Positions 16,966 to 25,880 are shown, numbered from the stretch's first letter. The stretch: 64,000 nt of DNA from Cnuibacter physcomitrellae (GCF_014640535.1 NZ_BMHD01000001.1:374214-438213), one strand, 5' to 3'. Notes: generated by a model from the letters alone, not told the origin. Numbers and translations: made by a program.

Positions 16966-17859
16966 ATCACGGCTACTGACAAGACCTTCCTTCGGGGCAG
17001 GATCCTGCTGGTCGCGTTCGAGGGATGGAACGATGCCGGCGAGGCGGCCACGGGTGCGGTGCGCGTGCTGAAGGACCAGCTCGACCTGCTCCCCATCTTC
17101 GAGGTCGACCCCGAGGACTACTTCGACTTCCAGTTCAACCGTCCCACCGTCACCGCCGACGACGAGGGCAAGCGCGGACTGGTCTGGCCCGGCGCGGTGC
17201 TCTACGGCCCGCGCGACGCCCGCTCCACCTCGTCCGACGGGGTGTACCTGCTGCTCGGGACCGAGCCCTCGCGCAGCTGGAAGCGGTTCACCCGGGAGAT
17301 CATCGCGACCGTCCTCACCGAGGAGATCGAGAGCGTGGTGTTCCTCGGGGCGATGCTCGCCGACGTGCCGCACACCCGCCCCATCTCGGTGTTCGCGTCG
17401 AGCGAGAACCCGATCGTGCGCACCGAGCTCGAGATCGAGCGCTCCAGCTACGAGGGTCCCGTGGGCATCCTCAGCGTGCTCGCCGAGGCGGCCGAGACGG
17501 TGGGCGTCCCGACGATCTCCGTGTGGGCGTCCGTTCCCCACTACGTTCACAACGCTCCGTCCCCCAAGGCGACGCTCGCGCTCATCGACAAGGTCGAGGA
17601 GCTGACCGGGCTCGACTTCGACCGCGGCGAGCTCGCCGACGAGTCGAGCGCCTGGGAGTCGGGCATCGACGCCCTCGCCGGCGAGGACGACGACATGGCC
17701 GCGTACATCCAGCAGCTCGAGCAGGCGCGCGACACGGTCGACTCGCCCGAGGCGAGCGGCGAGGCCATCGCCCAGGAGTTCGAGCGCTACCTCCGTCGCC
17801 GCGGCGACGCTCGGGGTGAGGGTCGCGCCGGCGGCGACGAGCCCTGGCGCCGCGACTAG
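16966..17859 (+). CDS. PAC2 family protein with no conventional in-frame start
   Basis: About 298 residues of the PAC2 (proteasome assembly chaperone 2-like) family, seen widely in actinobacteria and of unknown function. The family motif LLVAFEGWNDAGEAA is encoded at 17008-17052, and SVVFLGAMLADVPHTRP and SVPHYVHNAPSPKA follow. Between the in-frame stop at 16930 and the motif there is no ATG, GTG or TTG. The first is GTG 17059, which would remove the motif. A good ribosome site (GGAAGAGG, 16955-16962) precedes ATC at 16966 and ACG at 16969, so a non-standard start is likely. I place the start at 16966 with low certainty. Confidence 0.8.
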   Translation: MTATDKTFLRGRILLVAFEGWNDAGEAATGAVRVLKDQLDLLPIFEVDPEDYFDFQFNRPTVTADDEGKRGLVWPGAVLYGPRDARSTSSDGVYLLLGTEPSRSWKRFTREIIATVLTEEIESVVFLGAMLADVPHTRPISVFASSENPIVRTELEIERSSYEGPVGILSVLAEAAETVGVPTISVWASVPHYVHNAPSPKATLALIDKVEELTGLDFDRGELADESSAWESGIDALAGEDDDMAAYIQQLEQARDTVDSPEASGEAIAQEFERYLRRRGDARGEGRAGGDEPWRRD

Positions 17860-17875
17860 CGGTACTGATCTCCCC

Positions 17876-17943
17876 GTTTCGCCACACTGAGGTGGTTTCG
17901 CCACGTCGATCGGTATGGCGAAACCACCTTGGTATGGCGAAAC
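17876..17943. repeat. Nested inverted repeat, TTTCGCCA family
   Basis: An inner perfect 14-bp inverted repeat (AGGTGGTTTCGCCA at 17890-17903 and its complement at 17916-17929) is enclosed by a 9-bp outer pair (GTTTCGCCA at 17876, TGGCGAAAC at 17935). The word TTTCGCCA thus occurs four times, two in each orientation. It sits between the convergent PAC2 and mshC genes and could terminate both or bind a protein. Confidence 0.85.
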
Positions 17944-17958
17944 CCGCCGAAAGGGAGG

Positions 17959-19254
17959 CTAGAGGCGGATGCCCAGGAGGGCGTCGAGGACCTCCGCGGC
18001 GAGGGCGCGGGCGCGCGGGGTGCGCGGCACGGAGAACCACGCGTCGAACTCCGCGAGGGCGGACGGGGTGTCGAGGTCGTCGCGCAGGTGCGTCCGCACC
18101 CGGGAGCGGAGCACCGCGGCGTCGGCCTCGTCGGTGTCCTCCGCCACGACGCCGCTGAGCGCGTCGTCGACGATCGTCGGAGCCGTGCGCCAGCGCGCGA
18201 GGCGCTCTGCGGCGACGGCCTCGTCGCCGTCGAACCACTCCCAGTCGTCGCGGTAGTGGTGCGAGAGCACGGCGAGGCGGATGGCGGAGGCCTCGACGCC
18301 CTCCGCGCGCAGCCGCGAGACCAGCACGAGGTTCCCGAGCGACTTGCTCATCTTCTCGCCCTGGTAGGCGACCAGCCCGCCGTGGGCGTTGATCTCCGCG
18401 AAGCGTCCCCCGGCGATCCCGGTGGCATGGGCGGCGCTGAACTCGTGGTGCGGGAAGACGAGGTCTCCCCCGCCGCCCTGCACGGAGAGCGGATGCGCGA
18501 GCGAGTCGAGCGCGATGACCGCGCACTCGATGTGCCAGCCGGGACGACCGCGGCCGACCACGGAGTCCCAGGACGGCTCGTCGGCTCGCGCGGCCCGCCA
18601 GAGCAGCGGGTCGAGAGGGTCGCGCTTGCCCGGACGGTCGGGGTCGCCGCCGCGCTGCCGCGACAGCGTCTCCATCTCGGGTCGTTCGAGGTCGCTCTCC
18701 GACCCCAGCGTCCATCCGGTCGTGGTCTCGGCGGCGGCGATGTCGAAGTAGAGGTCCTCGGCGCCGGGAACCTCCGCGTCGGGCGTCGGCACCGCATAGG
18801 CGAGCCCCCGGTCGCGCAGGGTGGCCACGCCCGCCGCGATCTCGTCGATCCGCTCCGTGACGGCGACGTACGAGTCCGGGGGGATCACCCGCAGCGCCGC
18901 CATGTCGGTGCGGAACAGCTCGACCTGCTCGGCGGCCAGCTCGCGCCAGTCCACCTCGGTCGCCGCAGCGCGCTCGAGCAGCGGGTCGTCGACGTCGGTG
19001 ATGTTCTGCGTGTACCGCACCTCGAGTCCGGCGTCGATCCAGGTGCGGACGAGGGTATCGAACGCGAGGTAGGTGGTCGCGTGTCCGATGTGGGTGGCGT
19101 CGTAGGGCGTGATGCCGCAGACGTAGAGGTCGGCGCGACCGTCGCGACCGGGCGCCTCGACGAGCCCCCGGGTCGCGTCGTCGTGCAGGTGCACGACCGA
19201 CTCGGCGTCGGATGCGGGCAGCTTCGGGATCTCGGGTCGCGACCAGGAACGCAC
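17959..19254 (-). CDS. mshC: Cysteine:glucosaminyl-inositol ligase MshC (mycothiol biosynthesis)
   Basis: A 431-residue class I aminoacyl-tRNA-synthetase-like ligase that joins L-cysteine to GlcN-inositol with ATP, the third step of mycothiol synthesis. It resembles CysS but is shorter and has the MshC hallmarks: VCGITPYDATHIGHA (HIGH-like motif) and KMSKSLGNLV. Zinc-ligand Cys and His residues appear at VCGIT and FPHHE. The GTG at 19254 is six bases after TAGGCT, consistent with a leaderless mRNA. It identifies the organism as a mycothiol-using actinobacterium. Confidence 0.94.
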   Translation of the reverse strand: MRSWSRPEIPKLPASDAESVVHLHDDATRGLVEAPGRDGRADLYVCGITPYDATHIGHATTYLAFDTLVRTWIDAGLEVRYTQNITDVDDPLLERAAATEVDWRELAAEQVELFRTDMAALRVIPPDSYVAVTERIDEIAAGVATLRDRGLAYAVPTPDAEVPGAEDLYFDIAAAETTTGWTLGSESDLERPEMETLSRQRGGDPDRPGKRDPLDPLLWRAARADEPSWDSVVGRGRPGWHIECAVIALDSLAHPLSVQGGGGDLVFPHHEFSAAHATGIAGGRFAEINAHGGLVAYQGEKMSKSLGNLVLVSRLRAEGVEASAIRLAVLSHHYRDDWEWFDGDEAVAAERLARWRTAPTIVDDALSGVVAEDTDEADAAVLRSRVRTHLRDDLDTPSALAEFDAWFSVPRTPRARALAAEVLDALLGIRL

Positions 19255-19260
19255 CGGATC

Positions 19261-19266
19261 AGCCTA
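19261..19266 (-). promoter_or_regulatory. -10-like box, probable leaderless promoter of mshC
   Basis: TAGGCT on the minus strand ends six bases before the GTG start of mshC. No clear -35 is seen. Confidence 0.4.
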
Positions 19267-19289
19267 GCCGCGCTGGGAGGCGGCGGCCG

Positions 19290-20144
19290 TCACGCCCGGA
19301 TGAGCCCGAGCCCGAGGAGGACGAAGAGGAGCAGGCCGAGCACGATGCGGTAGATCACGAAGGGCAGGAAGCTGCGCTTGGAGATGTAGCTCATGAAGAA
19401 CGCGATCACGACGAAGCCCACGACGAACGCGATCAGCGTCGCCACGGCGGTCTCGACCGGGCCGAACACCTCCGGGACGCACCCGGTCGAGGGATCGACG
19501 CACGCGTCGGTGAGGCCCTTGTAGAGCTGGTAGAAGCCGCTGAGGAACACGGCGGGGATCGCGAGCAGGAACGCGTAGCGCGCTGCGGCGCGGCGCTCGT
19601 AGCCCAGGAAGAGACCGGCCGTGATCGTGCCGCCGGAGCGGGAGACGCCGGGGATGAGCGCGAGCGACTGCGCCCCGCCGTAGATCAGCGAGTCGCCCAC
19701 GTTCAGATCGCGGAGACGGCGCTTCTTGGCGCCCACCGCATCCGCCACGCCGAGGAGGATGCCGAAGACGATGAGCATCGTGGCGACCACCCAGAGCGAG
19801 CGGAAGACCGTCTCGATCTGGTCCTGGAAGAGCAGGCCGAGCACACCGATCGGCACGCTGCCGATGATGATGAACCAGCCGAGCTTCGCGTTCGGGTCGT
19901 TTCGCGGGATGCGTCCGAACAGGGACTTGAACCAGTTGCCGATGATGCGGGTGACGTCGCGCCAGAAGTAGATCAGCACGGCCGTCTCGGTGCCCAGCTG
20001 CGTGATCGCCGTGAACCGCGCGCCGGGGTCGGCCCCCGTGCCCAGGAACTCGCCGACGATGCGCAGGTGCGCGCTCGAGGAGACGGGGAGGAACTCGGTC
20101 AGACCCTGGACGAATCCGAGGATGACGGCGTTGAGAAGGTCCAT
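19290..20144 (-). CDS. uppP: Undecaprenyl-diphosphate phosphatase UppP (BacA)
   Basis: A 284-residue polytopic membrane enzyme that dephosphorylates undecaprenyl diphosphate to recycle the cell-wall lipid carrier; it can give bacitracin tolerance. The two family motifs are present: [14 protein letters not shown] (with the catalytic Glu and Ser) near the N-terminus and [15 protein letters not shown] (P-loop-like) near residue 165. Eight hydrophobic segments are visible. ATG 20144 has a GGGAG site. Co-directional with mshC and the M20 peptidase. Confidence 0.95.
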   Translation of the reverse strand: MDLLNAVILGFVQGLTEFLPVSSSAHLRIVGEFLGTGADPGARFTAITQLGTETAVLIYFWRDVTRIIGNWFKSLFGRIPRNDPNAKLGWFIIIGSVPIGVLGLLFQDQIETVFRSLWVVATMLIVFGILLGVADAVGAKKRRLRDLNVGDSLIYGGAQSLALIPGVSRSGGTITAGLFLGYERRAAARYAFLLAIPAVFLSGFYQLYKGLTDACVDPSTGCVPEVFGPVETAVATLIAFVVGFVVIAFFMSYISKRSFLPFVIYRIVLGLLLFVLLGLGLIRA

Positions 20145-20201
20145 GGCTCCCTAGGTGCCGGGCCGGCGCGGAGCGGGCCGGCGGAGAGGGGCGGGGCGCG
20201 A

Positions 20202-21512
20202 TCAGTAGCGCAGGAGGAGGTCCGTCAGGACGTCCGTGCCAAACACTAGCGCGTCGAGGGGCACGCGCTCGTCCACGCCGTGGAACATCGCAGGGAAGTC
20301 CATGTCGGCCGGGAGGCGCAGCGGCGCGAACCCGAACCCGCGGATCCCCAGCTCGGACAGCGCCTTGTTGTCGGTGCCGCCGGAGAGCAGGTACGGCAGC
20401 ACCTCCGCGCCCGGGTCGTGCCGCTGGAGGCTCGCCACCATCGCGTCGACGAGCGGACCGTCGAAGGTCGTCTCCAGGCCGATGTCGCGGTGGGAGACCA
20501 CGATCTCGACGTCGTCGCCGATCAGCTCGCGGATGCGGGCGAGCACCTCGTCCTCGTGGCCCGGCAGCACTCGCACGTCGATCATGGCCTCGGCGCGGTC
20601 GGGGATCACGTTGTGCTTGTAGCCGGCGGTGAGGCCGGTGGGGTTGGTGGTCGTGCGCAGCGTGGCGGAGATGAAGCGGGATGCGGTGCCCGTGGCGATG
20701 GCCACCGCCTCAGGACCCGCGGCCTGGAGGTCCTCGCCGAGGAGCTCGGCGACACGCTCGAGCAGCTGCTGGGTGGTGGCCGTGAGGTGGAGCGGCCACT
20801 CCTGCTCCCCCAGTGTCGCGACGGCGCGGGCGAGTCGCGTGACCGCGTTCTCGCGGTTGATCTGGGAGCCGTGGCCGGCCGTGCCGCGCGCGACGAGCTT
20901 CAGCCAGAGCAGCGCCTTCTCGCCCGTCTGCACGAGGTAGGCGCGCTGCCCGCGCAGGTCGACGGAGTACCCGCCCACCTCGCTGATCGCCTCGGTCGCG
21001 CCCGCGAACAGCTCCGGGTGCTCGTCGACCAGGAAGTGCGAGCCGAACACGCCGCCGTTCTCCTCGTCGGCGAAGAACGCCACGACGAGGTCGCGCTCGG
21101 GCTGCCGGCCCGACGAGAGGATGCGGTCGAGCGAGGCGACGATCATCGCATCCATGTTCTTCATGTCGACCGCGCCACGGCCCCAGAGCATGCCGTCGCG
21201 CACGACCCCGCCGAACGGATCGACGGACCAGTCCTCCGCCATCGCGGGCACCACGTCGGTGTGCCCGTGCACCACGAGGGCGGGCTTCGAGGAGTCGCGG
21301 CCCGGCACGCGGGTGACGATGCTCGTGCGCTCGGGGGCGGCGTCGAACGACTGCACGGTCAGCCCCAGCCTTTCGAGGTGCGCGGCCAGGTACTCGGCCG
21401 CGGGGGTCTCTCCGTTCGACCGCCCCTCGCCGTAGTTGGAGGTGTCGAAGCGGATGAGATCCCGGGCGATCCGTGCGGTCGGCTCGAGGAGGTCGTCGGC
21501 GGGCTCGGTCAT
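20202..21512 (-). CDS. M20 family metallopeptidase (ArgE/DapE-like)
   Basis: A 436-residue zinc exopeptidase or amidohydrolase. Metal ligands are visible in VVHGHTDVVPAM (His, Asp), WGRGAVDMKN (bridging Asp) and FADEENGGVFGSH (catalytic Glu and ligand). The dimerisation domain has GLTAGYKHNVIPDRAEAMID. The length fits the M20 peptidase group often called acetylornithine deacetylase-like, but no substrate can be assigned. TAGCGT six bases before the ATG at 21512 suggests a leaderless transcript. Confidence 0.9.
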   Translation of the reverse strand: MTEPADDLLEPTARIARDLIRFDTSNYGEGRSNGETPAAEYLAAHLERLGLTVQSFDAAPERTSIVTRVPGRDSSKPALVVHGHTDVVPAMAEDWSVDPFGGVVRDGMLWGRGAVDMKNMDAMIVASLDRILSSGRQPERDLVVAFFADEENGGVFGSHFLVDEHPELFAGATEAISEVGGYSVDLRGQRAYLVQTGEKALLWLKLVARGTAGHGSQINRENAVTRLARAVATLGEQEWPLHLTATTQQLLERVAELLGEDLQAAGPEAVAIATGTASRFISATLRTTTNPTGLTAGYKHNVIPDRAEAMIDVRVLPGHEDEVLARIRELIGDDVEIVVSHRDIGLETTFDGPLVDAMVASLQRHDPGAEVLPYLLSGGTDNKALSELGIRGFGFAPLRLPADMDFPAMFHGVDERVPLDALVFGTDVLTDLLLRY

Positions 21513-21518
21513 GCGTCC

Positions 21519-21524
21519 ACGCTA
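21519..21524 (-). promoter_or_regulatory. -10-like box, probable leaderless promoter of the M20 peptidase
   Basis: TAGCGT on the minus strand ends six bases before the ATG at 21512. Confidence 0.35.
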
Positions 21525-21606
21525 CTGCGGGATGTGGTCGGAACCCCGCTCCGAGTCGTGCTATCGTCTATTCCTGGCCGGGAGAGATCCCCGGCCGGCG
21601 ACACTC

Positions 21607-21691
21607 GTCCGGGTGGCGGAAATGGCAGACGCGCTAGCTTGAGGTGCTAGTGCCCGTATAGGGCGTGGGGGTTCAAGTCCCCCCTCGGACA
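21607..21691 (+). tRNA. tRNA-Leu, anticodon GAG
   Basis: All arms fold by hand. The acceptor GTCCGGG pairs with CTCGGAC at 21684-21690 (one G-T pair), with discriminator A at 21691. The anticodon arm CTAGC/GCTAG encloses TTGAGGT, giving anticodon GAG (reads CUC/CUU). A long class II variable arm has a GCCC/GGGC stem, and the T arm is GGGGG TTCAAGT CCCCC. The 3' CCA is not encoded. Confidence 0.97.
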
Positions 21692-21696
21692 CACAC

Positions 21697-21733
21697 GAAG
21701 GGGCTCGACCAGGCGGTCGGGCCTCTTCTCTTT
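21697..21733 (+). terminator. Terminator after tRNA-Leu
   Basis: GGCTCGACC (21702-21710) pairs with GGTCGGGCC (21715-21723) around AGGC, followed by the pyrimidine tract TCTTCTCTTT. It lies six bases after the tRNA. Confidence 0.75.
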
Positions 21734-21827
21734 CCTCCGGAGTCTTTCGACCTTCTTTCCGTCTGTCTGCGGGCGCTATCCTCTCGTCCGATGGGGTTGT
21801 CCCATCGCAGAGCAGAGGGGACGGCAC

Positions 21828-22349
21828 ATGGCCGATCTGATTGTCATCGCGTTCGACACCGAGAACGACGCCGAGGGTGCGTACGAGAAGGTCCAGGAGC
21901 TCCAGGGCGACCTCATCGTCGAGCTCGCGGGCCTGGCGCTGGTCAAGGTCGACCAGGAGGGCAAGACGCACGTCTCATACCCCGGTGGTGTGGGCAACGT
22001 GGGTCTCGGCGCCGCCGGCGGGGCGCTGTTCGGCGCACTCATCGGCATCATCTTCTTCGTGCCGTTCATCGGCCTCGTCTTCGGCGGCCTCTTCGGCGCG
22101 CTGTTCGCGGGCCTGGACCGCACGGGGCTGAACGCCGAGTTCCGCGCGCAGGTGAAGGACTCGGTCTCGGCGGGCAAGTCGGCCGTCGTGCTCTACGCGA
22201 CGAAGCTGACCGAGGACAAGTTCGCGGCCGCGCTCGCGCCCTTCCACGGCACCGTCATCAAGACCTCCCTCTCGGCCGAGGACGAGAAGACGCTCATCCA
22301 CGACCTCGGCGGCGCCGAGTCGGCGCCCGCCGCTCCCGCCCAGGCCTGA
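21828..22349 (+). CDS. DUF1269 membrane protein
   Basis: A 173-residue protein of the DUF1269 family. The N-terminus (DLIVIAFDTENDAEGAYEKV) forms a ferredoxin-like alpha/beta unit. A Gly-rich double-hairpin membrane segment (about residues 60-90) follows, resembling glycine-zipper helices, then a soluble domain (KSAVVLYATKLTEDKFAAAL). Function is unknown; the layout suggests a general-stress membrane protein. The ATG has GCAGAGGGGA upstream. TATCCT at 21777-21782 is a plausible -10, which puts a 7-bp hairpin at the mRNA 5' end. Confidence 0.85.
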   Translation: MADLIVIAFDTENDAEGAYEKVQELQGDLIVELAGLALVKVDQEGKTHVSYPGGVGNVGLGAAGGALFGALIGIIFFVPFIGLVFGGLFGALFAGLDRTGLNAEFRAQVKDSVSAGKSAVVLYATKLTEDKFAAALAPFHGTVIKTSLSAEDEKTLIHDLGGAESAPAAPAQA

Positions 22350-22379
22350 GCAGCGCCACGCCCCATGTCGCGGTGACGC

Positions 22380-22452
22380 GTCACCTCGACACCGGATCCC
22401 CGGAAGCCTCGCCCCTACGGCGGGGCTTCCGCCGTCTCGGTGTCGTGGTGAC
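22380..22452. repeat. Nested palindrome, CGACACCG family, copy 1
   Basis: Outer arms are GTCACC/GGTGAC plus CGACACCG and CGGTGTCG. The inner hairpin is GGAAGCCTCGCC (22402-22413) against GGCGGGGCTTCC (22419-22430) with one T-G wobble. It lies between the convergent DUF1269 and POT transporter genes and is a likely bidirectional terminator. Confidence 0.85.
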
Positions 22453-22455
22453 GGC

Positions 22456-23946
22456 CTACTTCACGCCGCTCATGAGCTTGCGGACCCACGGCGTGGCGAT
22501 GATGAGCGCCACACCCACCGCGATGGCGACGATGCCCGAGATCCCGAAGTAGGGCACCTGGTCGCTCGGCGTCCCGGTGCCGTAGAACGTGGCGAGCTGC
22601 CCCGAGATGGCCGAGCCGAGGGCCACCGAGAGGTAGAACAGCGCGACCATCTGCGTCCGGAACGCCTGCGGCGCCAGCTTCGTCGAGAGCGACAGCCCGA
22701 CCGGGGAGAGCAGCAGCTCGGCGATCGTGAACACCAGCAGGATGCCCGTGAGGGCCAGGAGCGGCGTCCCGCTCTGGCCGGCGTTCGCGAAGGGCAGGAA
22801 AAGCAGGAAGGCGACGCCCATGATGATGACGGCCGCACCGAACTTGTAGGGCGTGGCAGGCTGTCTGTCGCCGAGCCTCGTCCACAGGGCGGCGAAGACG
22901 CCGGACAGGATGATGATGAAGATCGGGTTGATCGACTGCACCCAGGCCGCGGGCACCTGGAACCCGAACACGTCGAGGTTCGTCAGGTCGTCGGCGTAGA
23001 ACGGGATGACCGTGAACTGCTGCTGGTACAGCGACCAGAACGCCACCGAGGTCAGGAACATGGGGATGAACGAGAGCACCCGGCGGCGCTCGGTGCGGTC
23101 GGTGCGCGAGCTCGTGAGGATCACGACGAAGTACGCGAGGGCGGCCGCAGCCGTGACGACGACCACGGCGAGGGCGATCGTCGAGTCGTTGAGCACGCCC
23201 AGCAGCACGAGCGCGACCACGACGATGACCGCGACGACGACGGCGCCGAGCATCAGGAGCCTGCCGCGCAGGCCCAGCGGGTTGGGCACCTCGTGGGCCT
23301 TGTCGGGCAGGCTCCGGCGGCCGATGGCGTACTGGGTGAGCCCGATCGCCATGCCCAGGGCGGCCGCTCCGAAGGCGTAGTGGAATCCGAGGGACGTCTG
23401 CAGCGCGCCGGTCAGGATGGGGCCGAGGAAGGCGCCGAGGTTGATGCCGAGATAGAACAACGAGAAGCCGGCGTCGCGCTTCGGGTCCTTCTCGGCGTAC
23501 AACGTGCCAACGATGGCGGTCGAGTTCGCCTTGATGCCCCCGGATCCCACGGCGACCAGCAGCAGGCCCACGATCACTCCGGAGAAGCCGGGCAGCACGG
23601 CGAGGGCGATGTGCCCGAGCATGACCACGATGGCGCTGAAGAAGAGCACCCGCTCCGACCCCAGGATGCGGTCGGCCAGCCACCCGCCGAGGACCGTGGC
23701 GAGGTAGACGGCTCCGCCGTAGGCGCCGAGGATGTTCGCTCCCGCGGTCTGAGGCAGGCCGAGCCCGCCCTCCGAGACGGAGTAGACGAGGTAGAACGCG
23801 AGGACCGCCTGCATCCCGTAGAAGGAGAACCGCTCCCACATCTCGACACCGAAGATGTGCACCAGCGACCAGGGCTGCCCGAAGAAGGTGCGTTCGCGTC
23901 GCGCGGGTGCGCCGGCGTCCGGCGTCGATGTCGTCATGGGTCTCAT
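22456..23946 (-). CDS. Proton-dependent oligopeptide transporter (POT/PTR2 family)
   Basis: A 496-residue MFS-fold symporter that imports di- and tripeptides with protons. The proton-coupling motif EMWERFSFYGM (ExxERFxYYG) is in helix 1 and the PTR2 signature FYLGINLGAFLGP is in helix 5. About 14 hydrophobic segments are seen. Two nearby starts exist, ATG 23946 and ATG 23937, both without a clear ribosome site; I used the first. It ends four bases past a palindromic repeat. The length fits DtpA/DtpT-type proteins. Confidence 0.93.
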   Translation of the reverse strand: MRPMTTSTPDAGAPARRERTFFGQPWSLVHIFGVEMWERFSFYGMQAVLAFYLVYSVSEGGLGLPQTAGANILGAYGGAVYLATVLGGWLADRILGSERVLFFSAIVVMLGHIALAVLPGFSGVIVGLLLVAVGSGGIKANSTAIVGTLYAEKDPKRDAGFSLFYLGINLGAFLGPILTGALQTSLGFHYAFGAAALGMAIGLTQYAIGRRSLPDKAHEVPNPLGLRGRLLMLGAVVVAVIVVVALVLLGVLNDSTIALAVVVVTAAAALAYFVVILTSSRTDRTERRRVLSFIPMFLTSVAFWSLYQQQFTVIPFYADDLTNLDVFGFQVPAAWVQSINPIFIIILSGVFAALWTRLGDRQPATPYKFGAAVIIMGVAFLLFLPFANAGQSGTPLLALTGILLVFTIAELLLSPVGLSLSTKLAPQAFRTQMVALFYLSVALGSAISGQLATFYGTGTPSDQVPYFGISGIVAIAVGVALIIATPWVRKLMSGVK

Positions 23947-24030
23947 AGTGGCAGAGGACACGACGTCCGCCGGGATCCGGGACCGCCCCCGAATGGGGCG
24001 ACACACCGGTCGTGAGTGGCGGCGCGACGC

Positions 24031-25866
24031 TCAGCTCGAGCGGGTGCCGCCGAGCCACTTCCGCACGGTCACGATGCGGGACTGCAGCTGCGTGACGCTG
24101 GCCTGCGCCACCGCCGGCCCGCCGCAGATGCGACGCAGCTCGGCATGGATCAGCCCGTGCGGCTCGCCCGACGTCTTCGACCACAGCCCGACCAGGCTGT
24201 TGAGCAGGCTCCGCTGCTCCTTCAGGTCGCGATAGAGCGGAGCCGGGACGGCGCCCTCGTGCCGGTCGTCCTGGGGCGGCAGCTCGCCCTCGACCCGGCG
24301 ACCCTTCTGGCGCTTGGCCTGACGGGCGGCGCGGTGCTGGAGCAGCTCCTTCACCTGCTCGGGCTCGAGGAGCCCTGGGATGCCGATGAAGTCGAGCTCC
24401 TCCTCGCTGCCGACCATGGCCTCGAAGCCGTACTCGCCGCCCTCGTAGACCACGCGGTCGAAGGTCGCCTCGGAGCCCATCGGCTGGAACGAGAACTCCT
24501 CCGTGAGCGTCTCCGAGGCGCGGTCCTCGCGTTCCGCGGCCGCCATCATGGCGTCCTCCGGGTTGTAGAGGTCGCCCTCCTGCGAGCCGTCGTCCCGGCG
24601 GTCGAGCGCGTGGTCGCGCTGCAGCTCCATCGAGGAGGCGAGGGCCATGAGCGCCGGCACGTTCGGGAGGAAGACGGACGCGGTCTCCCCGCGGCGCCGG
24701 GCGCGCACGAAGCGCCCGATCGCCTGCGCGAAGAACAGCGGCGTCGAGGCGCTCGTGGCGTAGACGCCGACCGCGAGGCGCGGCACGTCGACGCCCTCCG
24801 ACACCATGCGCACGGCCACCATCCACCGGCTCGTCCCGGCCGAGAACGTCTCGATGCGCTCCGACGCCTCGTCCTCGTCGGAGAGGACGACCGTGGGCAT
24901 CTCCCCGGTGAGCCCGTGCAGGATCGCGGCATAGGCGCGGGCCGTGGTCTGGTCGGTCGCGATCACGAGGCCGCCCGCGTCCGGGACGTGCTGGCGCACC
25001 TCGCTGAGGCGACGATCGGCCGCGCCCAGCACCTGGGGGATCCACTCCCCCGCCGGGTCGAGCGCCGTGCGCCACGCCTGGGAGGTGATGTCCTTGGTGT
25101 TGCCCTCGCCGAGCCGCGCCTCCATCTCGTCGCCGACCTTGGTGCGCCAGCGCATGTGGCCGGCGTAGACCATGAAGAGCACCGGGCGCACCACGCCGTC
25201 GGCGAGGGCGCGGCCGTACCCGTAGTCGTAGTCGGTGCGCGAGACCCGGATGCCGTGCTCGTCGGGGAGGTAGTCGACGAACGGGATGGGCGCGGTGTCG
25301 GAGCGGAACGGCGTCCCGGTGAGGGAGAGCCGGCGCTTCGCGGGCTCGAACGCCTCCCGCACCGCGTCGCCCCAGCTGAGCGCGTCGCCGCCGTGGTGCA
25401 CCTCGTCGAGGATCACGAGCGTGTCGGCCCCCTGGACCAGCTCGCGGTGGAGTGCCGCCCGGATGGCCACCTGCGCGTAGGTGATCGCGATGCCGTGGTA
25501 GTGCCGCGCGAAGCGCGACTCGCTGTTCTTGAAGAACGGGTTGAGCCGGATGCCGACCCGGCCCGCCGCATCCGCCCACTGCTTCTTGAGGTGCTCGGTG
25601 GGGGCGACGACGATGACGCGGTCGACCGTGCGGCGGTGGAGCAGCTCGGAGGCGAGCCGGAGGGCGAACGTGGTCTTTCCCGCGCCGGGGGTCGCGGCGG
25701 CCAGGAAGTCGCGCGGCTCCTTGTCGAAGTACGCGGTGAGCGCCTCCTCCTGCCAGGCCCGGAGCTTCCCCGCGGTGCCCCACGGAGCGCGAGCCGGGAA
25801 GCTCGGTGAGAGGTGTCCTGCTGCACTCGTCCCGGGAGCGGGTTCGAAGAGCGGCAGGTTCGTCAC
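24031..25866 (-). CDS. XPB-like superfamily 2 DEVH helicase of unknown role
   Basis: A 611-residue SF2 ATPase. Walker A ATPGAGKT is near residue 60, DEVHHGG near 155, motif III SLTGTPFRSD near 185, and motif VI FAQAIGRFVRARRRGE near 400, with MVSEGVDVPR before it. After the helicase core is a charged acidic C-terminus (roughly residues 430-610) with no recognised domain. The GTG start follows a TAACCT box by eight bases. It is often called an ATP-dependent helicase in actinobacteria. DNA repair or restriction-like roles are possible; no nuclease or methylase gene is next to it. Confidence 0.88.
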   Translation of the reverse strand: MTNLPLFEPAPGTSAAGHLSPSFPARAPWGTAGKLRAWQEEALTAYFDKEPRDFLAAATPGAGKTTFALRLASELLHRRTVDRVIVVAPTEHLKKQWADAAGRVGIRLNPFFKNSESRFARHYHGIAITYAQVAIRAALHRELVQGADTLVILDEVHHGGDALSWGDAVREAFEPAKRRLSLTGTPFRSDTAPIPFVDYLPDEHGIRVSRTDYDYGYGRALADGVVRPVLFMVYAGHMRWRTKVGDEMEARLGEGNTKDITSQAWRTALDPAGEWIPQVLGAADRRLSEVRQHVPDAGGLVIATDQTTARAYAAILHGLTGEMPTVVLSDEDEASERIETFSAGTSRWMVAVRMVSEGVDVPRLAVGVYATSASTPLFFAQAIGRFVRARRRGETASVFLPNVPALMALASSMELQRDHALDRRDDGSQEGDLYNPEDAMMAAAEREDRASETLTEEFSFQPMGSEATFDRVVYEGGEYGFEAMVGSEEELDFIGIPGLLEPEQVKELLQHRAARQAKRQKGRRVEGELPPQDDRHEGAVPAPLYRDLKEQRSLLNSLVGLWSKTSGEPHGLIHAELRRICGGPAVAQASVTQLQSRIVTVRKWLGGTRSS

Positions 25867-25874
25867 GACGTACG

Positions 25875-25880
25875 AGGTTA
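25875..25880 (-). promoter_or_regulatory. -10-like box of the DEVH helicase gene
   Basis: TAACCT on the minus strand ends eight bases before GTG 25866, consistent with a leaderless transcript. Confidence 0.3.
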
